The position numbers and the translations under genes are program-made. From positions 11,213,631 through 11,277,630 of the forward strand of contig OY294070.1 in the NCBI GenBank assembly GCA_958510875.1: a DNA stretch of 64,000 bases, given 5' to 3'. The notes under the pieces are model-generated. The model was given only the letters and a program-made list of their open reading frames with translations. It was not told where the DNA came from and searched no databases. Numbering within the stretch: position 1 is the first letter of the stretch; each line of letters begins with the position of its first letter. This document shows, in pieces, positions 33,240 through 45,350 of the stretch. Source of the stretch: Endomychus coccineus (Eukaryota > Arthropoda > Insecta > Coleoptera > Endomychidae).

Positions 33240-33830
33240 ACTTTATAGAGGGCGTTTCAGTTTTTCCGTTTTTGGCAAATGAAAACACTCATTGTACAAG
33301 ATCTAGGAAATTCCAAGAAAAATTCAGTGTCAATGTCTGGCTTGGCATTTACAAAAACAATATTTTTGACCCATACGTTTTACCAGACACACTAACGGCC
33401 GATGCATTTTGAGAATTTTTGGAAACTAATCATGAAGACACCACACAATGAGGTAACAAATGCATGGATACAACTGGATGGCTGCCCTGCCCATTTTGGA
33501 AGACAAGTACGAGAATGACTAAATGGGAAGTACTGTTAAAGATGGATTGGTAGAGGTGGTCCAGTTACATGGCCTCCTCGAACACCCGACCTTAATCCCC
33601 TGGACTTTTTTGCTTGCAGTTATTTGGAAGATGAAGTTTATGCCACGCTGGCTCATAATAGAGAAGATCTACTGAATCGCATTCAAAGAGCTTGTGGTGA
33701 AATACATAATAAAATGTTAATTCCAACAAGAAGGTCGTTGAGAAATCTATGTCGCCTTTGCGTTTCATTCTTCTGTGGAATGTTCGGAAATTTTGAGGGC
33801 TTTGTGTTTTCATGTGCCTAGATTTGAGTC
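33240..33830 (+). pseudogene. Mariner/Tc1-like (IS630 group) transposase remnant
   Basis: Pieces in several frames read KFSVNVWLGIYKNNIFDPYV with LPDTLTADAF, VQLDGCPAHFGRQVRE (position of the second catalytic Asp), then WIGRGGPVTWPPRTPDLNPL with DFF (third catalytic region) and YLEDEVYATLAHNREDLLNR. The region after the second Asp contains the WIGRG insertion also seen at 52.8 kb and 60.05 kb. The N-terminal DNA-binding half and both ends are not recognisable. Stops are frequent. The 3' side abuts a truncated hAT copy. Confidence 0.85.
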
Positions 33831-33889
33831 CAGACTTAATTTATTTTTTTACTCGTCTACACCGGGAACAAACATAAGCAAATGCTCGG

Positions 33890-35596
33890 TAAAAAAATTT
33901 TTTTTTCGTTTTTTGTCTTTTATTTTTTCTGGATTTTTAATACTTTTTCTTTTTTTTGGAATTTTCCATATTTTGTTTTTTTTATTGATTTTATTAACTT
34001 TTTTTATATATTAACGGAATTCTACGGTCTTTAGTTTGCGAAAAATGATCAATAAATATTATCAACAAATGTATGATTTTGTTTTAAGTGTTTTACTAAA
34101 TCTTTTTCAATAGATATTAAACTAACATTGTATAAACGATTTTGGCCCATTGTATTTGGCATGTAAATTTTAATTCGTTTTAGAGTAGAAAATGATCTCT
34201 CCACCGATGCCGACGTGACAGAAATGGTGACTGTCAAACAAAGTAGTTTATAAAACTGAGGTAAAACTTGTTACAAATCATTGTCTATCATATATTTTAT
34301 CATATCGGCGTGACTGTCATACTGGCCTAAAATATCTTTATCCGAGTATATAACGCATAATTCATTGTGCAGTGCTATTTTATCAAAAAATTTATATTTT
34401 AGAACTAAGTTATCTTAAAGTGTATTGGTGAACTCTTTCGAAATAGATTCGAAAAATCTTTATTCGTCAAGTCAAAAAACTTCAATTCATGTAAATCGGA
34501 AAATCGAATCTCAATTTGACCTTTAATAGTATCTAAAATTTCATAAATAAGTTGTTTATAATGTAGTTTCTTGTATACCAAATTATATGTTTTCCTCCTT
34601 TTCGCGGGAGGAGCCTCATCAGTTGAAAAATTTTCAAATAAAATATTAAAATGAAATTCTGTATTACGGAAACTTGAAATTTTTCCAATGAGATGTTTCA
34701 AACGATCTCTTGAATAAGTTATATCAGTGAATTTATGTTGTAAAATTTGAAAAATAAGATCAGTTTGTTCAAATATTAATTTAAAATTATCAAGAAAAAA
34801 CAAAAATTCTTCATTTTCTAAATAAGATTTTAAACCAACAGCAGCATTTAATGAAACCTGATCTGCTGAAAAGTCATCACTGTTTAATACAAAATCAAAT
34901 GTTTCAATTAATTTGTCTTTATTTTCATGGATGGTAAATACTGCACGTCATGTAAAATTCCATCGAGTTGGAGCATTACAGGGAAATCAATGATTTTTTT
35001 TAAAACTTCGTCTTGTCAATACTACTATTAGTATTAACAATGATCGATTTTGATAGTTACCTGACATTACTAATCCTTTCAAATCCGGTAAAGGCCGTTT
35101 ATTTAAAAGAAACACTTTTATCATATGTTAATTCACTAAATGGATTTTCTAAAAGGCAGCAACTAACTCACTTACACTCATTTTAAATTTACAACAGACA
35201 ACAATCTAACCTTACCTCGCGTGGCGTGACAACACATAAACAAGCACTGACTGACCTACTAAGCAGTCGGCAGAACGCACGTCTCGTATTTCATAGATTG
35301 CTAGCGGCTGCCGCAGGCTAGCCTCCAGTGGGTGTTGCCTTTTTCGCTGATTTACCCAGTTGGCGTTCGGACTGGTCGGAAAAACGGCAACTGCGTTGAA
35401 TAACACATGCTCAGCGTTTGAGATATATAGAGAGTCTAGCCTCAGGGCACTGTTGCCAGATTAAAAATAACTACTGAGAACGGGGAATTAATTGTGAAAT
35501 TTTAAAAATTATCAGAGAAACAGGAAATAAAATGGAGAATGATCATTAAGATAAATTGGTGAGGAGGCCTTAGCCTCCTTCGAGGAGCCGCCACTG
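33890..35596 (-). pseudogene. hAT copy of the 25-27.8 kb family, internally deleted and 3'-truncated
   Basis: Read on the minus strand, it starts with CAGTGGCGGCTCCTCGAAGG (35596 downwards) and matches the complete element through the 5' leader and first codons (to about 35040). It then jumps over most of the middle of the transposase, resumes with the region matching 26580 onward (132-codon frame 34803-34405 and 34237-34049, with VTSASVERSFSTLKRIKIYM), and stops in the A-rich 3' part near 33890 without a right terminal repeat. Shared 5' and 3' sequences show it derives from the same family; its deletions make it non-autonomous. Confidence 0.88.
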
Positions 35597-35639
35597 ATCC
35601 TCAGTTCTCTATAGATTGCATTTTCTCTCTTCTTTGTTA

Positions 35640-35835
35640 AATCTTCGTTTAAGTTTTGTTCTAGTTATATGATTATGTTCTTGGAATGTTATGTTATCTC
35701 AATTTAATTTCAATGCCTGTTATAATATTTTCTTGTATATCTTATCTTGTGTTATTCCTCATTTTGTAATTGGGCTTTACACCTGTTAAATGGGTGTAAT
35801 GTAAATAAATAAATAAATAATAAATAGATAAATAA
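35640..35835 (+). mobile_element. Probable non-LTR 3' tail with hairpin and AAAT repeats
   Basis: AT-rich sequence ends in GGGCTTTACACCTG, TTAAATGGGTGTAATG and then (TAAA)n at 35801-35835. A hairpin of ACACC with GGGTGT followed by an A-rich simple repeat is a common 3' end of Jockey-type non-LTR elements in insects. There is no coding part, so the copy would be extremely truncated. The family assignment is from recalled similarity only. Confidence 0.45.
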
Positions 35836-36493
35836 TTTCCGCCATTGGCGTAGTAGTTTAATGAGTTTAAATGAGTACAAAACCCCATAACTACGTTAAT
35901 GTATTTGTCTCAAGTACTTTTGTCACCCAAAATATTTACCAAATTTGAATTAAAAGTCTTCATTTGTTTAGAAGATAATGAAGAAAATGTAATAATTTTT
36001 CAAAACTTCAACGAATATCTCGGAAACGAAGTGATTTAGAGAAAAATTTTATAAGAAATACCCCTATTATTTTTAGAAGTTCTATCGTTTGCCGAAGTAA
36101 TGAGCGAAACAATAGAAACATCCTGTATATATTTGATCTTAAATTTTCAAGTATAAAGATTTATTCAGTTTCTCGATTATTTTAAATTTCATCTTCGGAA
36201 TACAAAACAAACAAATCAATACAGGTTTGAAACAATCAACTAATTCATCACAGTCCCATAATCGAACGTTACATATTAGGATATATTGGTCAAGTGAAGT
36301 TATGTAAACAATCAGACCCATTCTTCACCTAAAGAAAGAGTTAATCAATTTTGTATATTCATTATTACCTATTTTGACCGCAAAGATTTAACCGTCTTAC
36401 GTAATAATAAATTCGGAAGAAAGTAGTCCACGAGATAATTGTTTGCATAAAATATGGGTGAAAAAGATTATTTAACGAAAACTCGCATGACCT
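35836..36493. other. No recognisable gene
   Basis: AT-rich. GCCATTGGCGTAGTAG at about 35845 resembles one hAT-type end, and ACATCCTGTATATAT near 36117 resembles mariner-type ends, but neither has a partner that could be confirmed. Confidence 0.35.
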
Positions 36494-36670
36494 TTATTTT
36501 GTCTGTGTTCGACCACTTTTACTTTCGATTCCATAATAATTATCGCGTTTAATTCGCATTCCTTTTGCTCGTCTTGGAAAACCAGTTATGTCTGCAGCCT
36601 GAATTTCGTTTGGAACTGACTCACTAGTTAATTCATGAAAATCTACATCGACATCTCGCGTAATACGTAC
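36494..36670 (-). other. Possible terminal exon of an unknown gene
   Basis: A 58-codon open stretch without Met runs from 36670 down to a TAA at 36496-36494. It reads VRITRDVDVDFHELTSESVP, NEIQAADITGFPRRAKGMRI and KRDNYYGIESKSGRTQTK: acidic, then a basic tail. The upstream flank on that strand has pyrimidine-containing sequence ending in GACTAAG, usable as an acceptor, and AATAAA overlaps the stop region. No matching exons or family were identified. Confidence 0.3.
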
Positions 36671-36799
36671 TTAGTCAATCCGAAAGATTGATGTAGTAAC
36701 ATACAAGGTCATTTTATAAGCCCGTGATATATTTATTCAAAAATGGTTCACTATTTTCATCACTTATAATGAAACAAAACTTATAAATAGAACTATTTT

Positions 36800-37030
36800 C
36801 ATTCAAACTTCCCTACTTGAGATGCGGTTTTCTGCATTCGATTCAGAAAATGATTGAAAAAATTTTGTGCCGAATTTATTTTTTGCAGAAGAAATTTCAT
36901 GCATTTCTTCAGCCAAAAAATGCATTTTTCTGAGTGTACACTTTTTGAGGTGAATAAAAAACGGACTCGAATTGGTTTGTCGGGAGTTTTTGGGGTCGTT
37001 GAACAAGAATATGCTATCATAAATCACCGG
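36800..37030 (-). repeat. Dispersed repeat copy sharing the GGGGTCGYTGA core
   Basis: Landmarks in order on the plus strand: TTGAGATGCGGTTTTCTGCA, TTCGATTCAGAAA, AAATGCATTTTTCTGAGTG, GGACTCGAATTGGTT, and GGGAGTTTTTGGGGTCGTTG. The same landmarks occur in reverse orientation at 40085-40330 and, weaker, at 28880-29130. No coding. Confidence 0.75.
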
Positions 37031-37224
37031 AAGTCCGGTTTAGCCTGTTTTTGGCCGGATTTTTTTCAACAAAAAAAATGTATTTAAAATAAATAATGAC
37101 TCTAAAAGACAAGTAAAATATTAATTTTTATAAATCTATTTTATTTAGCCAAAATAATATATAAAAAAACCTATACTACGTATTTTATTAAAAATATTTT
37201 TATTCAAGAAACTAGTAGTCAAAA

Positions 37225-38125
37225 TTTATCTTTTTTAAGTTATAAATGAACAAAAGCTTTTCTGCATTCTGTGGAGTCAGTCTGGAACGTTTTTCTTCAT
37301 AAATATTTCCCATTTCTGAAAATGAACTTTCAGATACTACTTCTAGCTGGGGCACTTAAATATTGTCAGGTTCGGAAACAAATTGGTGATCTTTTCACCA
37401 AACAAGTGGATCGGACATCTTTCTTGTAAAGGTTCCCTTAGATAGTCCTCAAACTCCTTAATGGTGCTATCACTTATTATTAAACTGGAATTGGAGGTGA
37501 TGGCGCTGGCGATACTATCAAAACACAATGATTCTTCACGTTTAGCAACTTTTAATAATGGTTCACATTCGTCTTCACTAGCCACTCGTTCTAGATTACT
37601 AGCTACCATATCATTAGATGTTTCAATATTTTTTGAGGTTTCTAATTTATTTATAACAATATGCTTTATAAGATTACAATCTGAAAAGAAAGCTAGCTTA
37701 TACCTGGGATCTAATACAGTGGCCATCATGTACTGCTCTTTTTTTTCGATAATCTCAAATCTTCTGGTAATGTTTTCTCAATACTCAATAAATATCAGAA
37801 TCTATGAACGATTTTTTGTTCAAAGCTGCTACTATTGGTATTACATCTGGAATCAGATATTCTGTAGAGCTAATTGTCCTTGTTACCTCTTCACGGCCGT
37901 AAAAGTTTCAAAGTAGAGTTCAACAATTCCAAGTCTTTCTAGAACTTATAATTATAAATTGTTCTAATGCTGGCTGTATTATCCTAGAATCCGGCACACT
38001 TCTACTTGTTCCTGGCGGACCAACATTAAAATGATGTTTTTCATTTTTGTTGGTAAAATAAATGTTATACTCGCTTGGATGAGATACACAGCTTACACTT
38101 TGCGAAAAACTTATTGTCATCACAA
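37225..38125 (-). pseudogene. ZBED-like hAT transposase remnant
   Basis: The 128-codon frame (37729-37343) starts MMATVLDPRYKLAFFSDCNL, the conserved LDPRYK block before the hAT dimerisation domain, and ends near EFEDYLREPL. The next part on the minus strand (37335-37235, another frame) reads VSESSFSEMGNIYEEKRSRL with TPQNAEKLLFI, the typical end of ZBED-type hAT transposases. Upstream, pieces such as YLIPDVIPIVAALNKKS (about 37870-37800) and WENITRRFE fit the preceding region. Frames are broken several times. This subfamily differs from the ZMYM/TTF-type copies in the window. Terminal repeats were not found. Confidence 0.82.
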
Positions 38126-38501
38126 ATTACAAAAAAAATCCAAACTTCACTTTTATTGAAAATTGAACAGGCGACTGAATATTTGCCATTTGCTGTATCG
38201 CTCTGTTAACATTCGGGGATTTACAGATACAAGGTCGGTATATCCCCGCGCTTCGCATCACAGCAGTGTGCCATAAGCATCGATTACCGACTCTTGTTGC
38301 ATCTAAAGAACCGTAAGACAAGAACGGATTGTCGCTGTTTATAGATTTTATAATAGTACAGGGTAGGAATGAGCGCGAAAGACCAAAATAATATCGAATT
38401 TTACTAGTAATTGGTGAACCCAATAGTTCGTCCGGTGCGATAGATTGGCCGGATTTCCGGGATCCGGTAGTGCGGCAAATTTGAAGTCCATTCCATCTCT
38501 A

Positions 38502-40012
38502 TTCGAGAGGTGATATAAAGGTTGCTAGTGATGATTACGACATGAAAAAACTTACCTGGTGGTACCCTGAGACCAGGTATTCACGTCATCTTCTAGGAGT
38601 TTGTTAATTTTCCTTCATAAAATGTAATAAATTCTGGCTCTCGCGGGTTTTCAAAGTTGCCGATTTCGACTATGACACTCACAACGTTCTGCAAATTACC
38701 TAGGGGTGTTTCCGGGTCTCTGGAGCCTTGTGTATCTACGTTATCCTCTAGGAATTTGTTAATTTTTCTTCATAAAAGGCTCTCGGGAGTTTTCGAAGTA
38801 GCGAATCACGATTATGATACTCAGAGACTTCATGCCTAGAAGATGACGTAGATGCACAGGGATCCAGATACCCGGAAACAACCCCAGGTAATTTGTAGAA
38901 CATTGTGAGTGTCATAGTAGTGATCGGCGACTTTAAAACCCCCGAGAGCCAGAATTTGTTACATATTATGAAGAAAAATTAACGAATTCCTAGAAGATCA
39001 CGTGGATATCCTGTCTCAGGGTATCACCAGGTATTGCTAAAGACCTGGAAAACAGGAGCCTCTTCTCTTGTGCGGAGCCTGAAAACCGCAACCAGGCGCG
39101 TCCCCAGGTGGCAGATAGGGGAATGCTCATGGTCCTGTTGCCAGCAGGGTCAAGGGTAGGAGTAGACATGCTCCCGCGGACCAACAGGCACCCAGACCCT
39201 GGATAGATTATGGGTCTCCCAGTCACATGTTCCTGAGAAGGTGACGGATAGATTGCGACTGATACGGAGAACCATATGTTATCCCCATCATAGATAACTT
39301 ACTGAAACATACAGGAAATATCGACAAACTGATGAAGAACTGAAACACAGGTACCTTAATATTGGGAAAAACAATATTTTGGTACAAAACGAGACAACAC
39401 AGGAAACATCCATAGCGTGAAACCAGAACTTCATGGTTAAAACGAAACAAACAGAAAATTTCAACTAACCGATATAGTATAGTACTGAGACTTAGGTACC
39501 TTGATATTGCGGAAAAAACAATATTTTGGTACAGATACACACAGGAAAGACCCATAACGTGAAAAAAAAACGAAAACATAGGAAGTTATCCACAGAGGAT
39601 AAATTACTAATCAGAAAATACCGTAAAATTGGGTATCAACCATATTACGGTATAAACATAACATGAACATCAACGTATACAACGAATGTATATATTTACG
39701 TTTAATCAACGTAAATATCACCATTAAACATCAAAAGAAACTCAGTTCGATATAACATCGACAAACAAAGAGAAAGACGCAGTCCATATCCTGAAGTAAT
39801 GTGATAAACGACGGTTCCGGGATATGGATGAAGATCGGAGAGGTTTTAGCAGGTATGCTCTAATAAACTTGAGTGAGTCCTGCACTACCTGAAGTGATAG
39901 ATGAAGCTGACGGTGTGCCTAAAGCATTTCCTCTCCACAGAAAAAAAAAAGTATTGCAAAAGAGTTTTTTCACGTCGTAATCATCACTAGCAACCTTTAT
40001 ATCACCTCTCGA
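38502..40012. repeat. Third foldback, split by a retroelement
   Basis: The left arm (38502-38755) returns in reverse complement in two pieces, 38838-39045 and 39964-40012. Outer landmarks are TTCGAGAGGTGATATAAAGG (38502) and CCTTTATATCACCTCTCGAA (39994-40013). Inner ones include TAGGAGTTTGTTAATTTTCC with GACACTCACAACGTTCTGC and their mirrored partners near 38980 and 38905. One extra direct copy of the inner unit lies at 38740-38820. Removing the insert at 39046-39950 restores a compact palindrome of about 590 bp. No transposase is present. Confidence 0.87.
39046..39950 (+). mobile_element. Retroelement insertion with 13 bp target duplication
   Basis: GTATTGCTAAAGA (39033-39045) before the insert and GTATTGCAAAAGA (39951-39963) after it differ at one base and act as a target-site duplication. 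The insert ends in CCTCTCCACAG followed by a run of A residues. It contains no RT motif; its first 200 bp are GC-richer (CCAGGCGCGTCCCCAGGTGG) than the surroundings. It could be a long SINE or a truncated or internally deleted non-LTR element. Its orientation follows from the poly(A) at the right. Confidence 0.83.
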
Positions 40013-40084
40013 ACAGTAAACAAACATTAAAAATAAATTTCTAATGAAATTCATCAATATCCAGGTCGTCAGGATACCCCGGGA

Positions 40085-40330
40085 TGGTCCAAGGTGCCTC
40101 AGGAAAATTTTTTTAAGGCATATTCGTATTCAGCGACCCCAAAACCCCCCGAAAAACCAATTCGAGTCCGTTTTTTTTATTCACCTCAATTAGTGCACTC
40201 AGAAAAATGCATTTTTAGGCTGTAGAAATGCATTAAATTTTTTCCGCAAAAAACAAATTTGGGCAAAAATGTCTTCAATCAGTTTCTGAATCGAATGCAG
40301 AAAACCGCATCTCAATCCATCCAACTGCGC
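40085..40330 (+). repeat. Dispersed repeat copy with the GCGACCCC core
   Basis: Reverse-complement relative of 36800-37030: ATATTCGTATTCAGCGACCC with CCCCCCGAAAAACC, AATTCGAGTCCG, AGAAAAATGCATTTTT, and GAATGCAGAAAACCGCATCT. The two are clearly homologous over about 230 bp. It lies just outside the third foldback. Confidence 0.75.
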
Positions 40331-41489
40331 CGACTTTGGAATGTTTGGCCCATTTTAGTGTTTCATTTCCTCGACTAAATATGAACTCTTAAAATTTTGC
40401 TACACGCTTACCCCACCTATTACGTAATTTATTTTCTAAGGAGACATAATTGACAACAACTCAAGTAACTTATTATCCTAGCAAGTAACCAGATTGAAAA
40501 ATGGAGAATGACACATAGATAAAGTAAATTATTTATGAATTACATGTTTCAAACTGTCGTGCGTCTTTGACAAGAAAGTACTGGATACGACATGCATATT
40601 TTTCTAGATTCACGTTACATAAAAAATTAGATAACACTACAAAGTATGTATACATTTGTTACATTATCGAATACCGGTTATTTTTGCAGTGGAAAGTAGT
40701 CTTGTCCCGAACCGACGAATGCGGGAAAACGCAGTTCTTTCGTTCGTGAAAACAGATGCTATATAACGGTATTATATCATTTTACAAACTTTTTAATTCG
40801 TAATGCTCTAATACATCGTTTACCGAGTGTTTATTAGACAATATAAATAAATCGGTTTCTTTGTCAATTAACCGTACTTTCAAAGGTTACGCTTGAATGC
40901 GCATCAACAATATGGACGTCATTCGGCGAACCTATACATTTTTGTTAATTTCATATATTTATCAATATTTTCTACGCTTGACGATAACTTAGACGAAACC
41001 GGTTATTAATTATTGTACGGTGGATGATTTATGTACGGATTGGCTCATCAACCATGTTTAATTTCTTAAAAAAGAAGCATTTCCAAATGATTTACTATCG
41101 ACGAAAAATGTGAATAAACCCAAATTTAAGTTATGAAAGCCTATATTACCTACATTATCCGCAATGATGTGCAAATCACCTAATTTATTGTAATACACTG
41201 AGCGACGGATAAATGGCTTAATAATACTATTTATTACATCTTTATTCGCATACAATAACAAAACATTTAATATTTATTCTCTCGATTCATGCATAAAAAT
41301 TTAGATTCATGGATAATGGAAAAGAATTTAATTTTATTCAAAAGTTTCCTATCGAATTTCCTATTGTGTTGATCTCACATATAAAAAATGTAATTAATTC
41401 CGTGAACTGTGACTATGCAGAATGGTAGGTATTGTTAATTTATTTTAAGACTTCCAAGTATCTAACCAATTTGAAAAGTTTCTTAAAAA
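40331..41489. other. No recognisable feature
   Basis: AT-rich sequence with short chance ORFs only. No protein motif, inverted repeat or RNA gene was noticed. Confidence 0.4.
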
Positions 41490-41822
41490 CTTGATTTTCG
41501 AATCATCCTCTCTAAGTTAGTTTGATGATAAATTTCTGGAAAATATCCTTGAATCGTTGCGTTTTGAGCGGAGTTTTTACATTCACTATTTTGTCCCTTG
41601 TACAAGTTTGTACAAGTCCTTTAGGGGGAGAACTGTACAATTCGTTTGCCGACAGGCTCCCCAAAATTAACTGTCTTTGGGTTCAGTGCCTCTCATTTAC
41701 ACAGTATGTGTCTCACTGTTTCTCGTTCCTTACCGCAAAGTCTGCATGTCAGGTCTCCATTGTACAGTCCCATCTTATTGAGGTGCCCCTTTACAGGCGC
41801 ATGGCCAGTCGTGAGTCCTTTT
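41490..41822 (-). pseudogene. Non-LTR ORF2 C-terminal fragment
   Basis: On the minus strand from 41822: TGHAPVKGHLNKMGLYNGDL, TCRLCGKERETVRHILCK, a stop, and EALNPKTVNFGEPVGK. This is the C-terminal block with the Cys/His knuckle of the same family as at 11.1 kb. The family's usual 3' UTR and poly(A) are absent; after about 41600 the text becomes CAAAACGCAACGATTCAAGG and related sequence shared with the neighbouring fragment. Confidence 0.82.
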
Positions 41823-41833
41823 ATTTGATTTTC

Positions 41834-42560
41834 GAATCATCGTCCAAGTTACCTTTGACGATAGATTCCTGGAAAATGTCCTTTAATCATTGCCTTTTGA
41901 GGAACATTTTTATATCCATTATTTTGTCCCTTGTATAAGTTTGCACAAGTCTTTTACTGGGTGAAAACTGTATAAATCTTGTTCGCTGGCAGGCTTCCCA
42001 AAAATTAACTGTCTTGGGCTCCAGTGCCTTTCATTTACAAGGTGTATGTGTCATTGTTTCTCAATCCTTACCGCAAAGTCTGCATATCAGGTCTCCATTG
42101 TATATTGATATATTGGTATTGATTTTGGGCGTATGTAAGGAATATTTGTCTTTCTCAACTATCGGACCGCTTAAGTAAAAATTAGATACTGTGTTTATAC
42201 TTTTTGTATAAGGCAAAGTTGATTCTTAAAAACTTATATGCGTTTGGACTAATGTGAAAGTGAGGATGAAATCATATAGTATTTGCAAAATCATCAATAT
42301 AGGAAGCCATTTTACAACGCACTTTATTCAGTCAAAACACTTTTATACACGCTTATTTGCAATGTGAGAAAGACACCTAACAGGCGCAACCTAGAATTTT
42401 CCACGAGAATAGGTAAATTCTGGCCATGTACCATTAAGACAAAACGGTACAGTCGTAAGATACGTCTGTACGCCAAGCCTTTTGCTGATAACGTAACACC
42501 CACGTTTGTGATCAGGTTTTGTATATATATAGAGAGTGTTGTCAAAAATAGCCACCTATC
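41834..42560 (-). pseudogene. Second non-LTR fragment carrying the 250 bp segment
   Basis: On the minus strand it contains the segment described at 20680-20943 (here 42365-42110), then GDLICRLCGKD at the Cys/His knuckle and the following C-terminal block, down to AGGACATTTTCCAGGAATCT and GACGATGATTCGAAAATCAA (41880-41834). The last part is repeated with changes at the end of the neighbouring fragment (41570-41490), so the two are tandem copies with the same altered 3' end. Upstream, 42560-42366 holds a 73-codon frame without a recognised motif. Confidence 0.72.
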
Positions 42561-45307
42561 GAACTTTGCATAATTGGACTTTTATTGTTACCCGAAGCAA
42601 CCAAGGCGGTCCCAGATCCTAAATTACATCAGAATGCGTATCGATGCCTAAAACGGGATTTCTTAAAAACTAATTGTATGAAGCACAAAGCGTCCTTATC
42701 GCATTAATTTCGATAAAAGATGCTCAAGTCACCAAAACGAACAGAAACACGAGCAATCGAACTTGTAACACATTAATGGCTAAGGTATACGAATACGTAT
42801 CAATAAACAACTGCATAGGAATCTACTTCTAATATTCGAAGTCATCTCAAGCAATGTTTGGATAAGACTAAAACCAAACTGTAATACGCTCAAGTATCCA
42901 TCTCCGAAAGATGTATACTTTATTTATGAGGTAATAGGGAGAGATTGACATTTCAGCATTTTACCTAATATACACTTTTAACATTATAAAGACTCATGTA
43001 GAAATTCGCGATGGTTTTAATTAATTAAATTAGAATAAATTTGACTTGACGATTGAACGTCTGTCCTATGATTTACAGACTTAGAGTCAAGTTTTATGTG
43101 AATCATATCCAGGATAGATCTTTTATAACAATGGATTTCTTCAGTTACAATATCAACATTTTTGTGATCGAATTGATGATTATAATCAAATCAAGGGCAG
43201 TGGATTTTAATGCATTCAGTTATCGCAAACAGTATAAGGTAATATAAATAGTATTAATTATATCAAAATTATGTTATTTCAAACTGAATAATATCAAAAG
43301 AATGTGTGAACCAAAAATTCATCTTGAAGCTAATTAACAAATAATATTTTGCACAGAAATCTTTTCCGCTAAATGTTACCTTCTGGAAAAAAATTAATTA
43401 ATTGGCTTCCGTTTCTTATTATATTTGTTATTAATTTTAGAAGAAATTCCTATTTTACATAATCATATTGGAGGTAGATTTAAAATGAATCTGCCTGATT
43501 TTCTCTCTATACAATTAAATATCAAAATATTTTAAATAAGTAATTCAGTATATCTTGATATTCTCAAATATTGTGATAATTCAAATTGTGTTTTATTGAA
43601 TTTTGTCTATTTATATTGATTAATTTATTAGCTTATTTAAAATTAACTAATCTCTAATTTGATTCAGTTTTTGTTTCTTCTACTATACTTATGCCCATAA
43701 ATTCTTTTTTGTAAATATAAGTCTCATCGTAATCTAAGCAATTTAATTTTAAAGTTTATATCATAAATTTTTTAACATTTCATAGTTTTCTCTGAGGTCT
43801 TCGGAATGTATGGTAATAGTACAAAATTAGTCAATTTCAAGACAAAATAATGACCTGACAGAATCACTACCATATCGTGAACCACGTTAATAACAGAAAC
43901 CACTAGATTGCGTGAACTTACCCTCAAACCATCTTCATGTACTCGGAACGTAAGCCACTTTTATTAAATATAAATAAATACACGTACTCAGTTCAAGACG
44001 TTTGTCAAAACCTTGTTTTCATTCACTTCTCCTATTGACATTAATTTGGTTCTCATCATTCATCTGGAGACATATTGCACGGTTGCTTAAAACGAATTTG
44101 ATCATCAACCCCGACCAGCTCCTGGAAAAACTGACAGACTCACGGAGCTCGAAACCGTGAACAATCATGCTTTCAACAGCCTTCTACAACTGGAGAAGTT
44201 CTAATTTCATAAAGGAATATCATCAACAAAACATATTTTGTGCGTGTTGTGATTTATCCAAATCTGTTAAACATTTACGTAGTACCATACTTTTTTATAT
44301 TTCTTGGTGCTACTTTCAACAAATGATCTCAAATTATAGAGAAACTGATGCTCTCAATAGGATCATATAAGCTTAAAATTTCTAAACAGACATTCGTTCA
44401 AAAAGCACCTAAACTTTTTCGATAAATATTAACGTTTTTTGTAGTATCGTGAGAGAATCTTCGCCATTCTAGGTAATTTAGATAAGTTGGAGAAAGTTTC
44501 ATCGCGTTTCCTTCATTCAGAAATTGGACCTTGTTGTTCAAGTTCATTTTTATAACTTTATAATACATCGGAATAACGCTATATCTTAACGCACTTTCGA
44601 CAATAATATACTGCTTAAGGTTTTTTATCAAGAAAGTAGTCGGCTGCGAATTATTAGCAATTGAATATGTCACACAACGTCAAGAACTGTCACGCGATAT
44701 GCAATTTCAGTTCTAATTTGTTGTAATCTCTCTGATTGGGCAACTAACCATTCGTTGAACAGAAGACGTTTATTATCGTTCATTAAATTAATGCTCCATT
44801 TGTTTTTTGCAAGAAAGCATAGCAACATTTTTTCTACGATAACATCAAAGTATAACCTTCGAATGATCGTAAGTTGAATCATAATAATCTACATTTTGCA
44901 CAGAATATCATCTTGCATAGCGAACCTGACACGTCATGGCTCATGCAACCGATGCATTCAATTGTGTTATGGGGGCGGTTCGTCGTGACTATTGCACCGG
45001 GGGTTTTGAAATATGCCACTAGGACGGGATTTTGAGTGTCATCAGTATTTCTATCAACATTTGTATACTTCATTGAAATATTAAACGTGAGTAGGAGGTA
45101 GTCATAGAAAAAATATGGCAGGTATGCAACTAGCACAAAATGACAATTTATATCATCATGTATGCCGGAACTATGTTATGAAATTGGGACACCGAACACT
45201 GAATTCGACGCGTCCCTTATTTTGAACGTCGACAATACGATGGTGATTAACATCAGACCATCAATGTTAACTATGCCTGTTGAAAATGCCGATATTGCTG
45301 ACATGCT
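42561..45307. other. AT-rich stretch with no recognised gene
   Basis: No transposon motif, terminal repeat or clear exon was seen. Three overlapping minus-strand ORFs at 44398-45136 have no recognisable family and are treated as chance. Confidence 0.4.
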
Positions 45308-45350
45308 TCATCCGTCTCAATGACCTATGACAGGTCATTGAGACGGATGA
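45308..45350. repeat. Perfect 19 bp inverted repeat with 5 bp loop
   Basis: TCATCCGTCTCAATGACCT (45308-45326), loop ATGAC, and its exact reverse complement AGGTCATTGAGACGGATGA (45332-45350). A perfect 19 bp hairpin in unremarkable sequence is unlikely by chance. It is too short for a normal transposon with room for content, and no element boundaries are seen around it. It might be a local inverted duplication made during repair. Confidence 0.9.

Noticed and set aside
44398..45136. Three minus-strand ORFs that overlap by ATGA, like a translationally coupled bacterial operon
   Set aside because: No product has a recognisable family, there are no ribosome-binding signals, the surroundings are eukaryotic repeats, and such overlaps occur by chance in AT-rich DNA.
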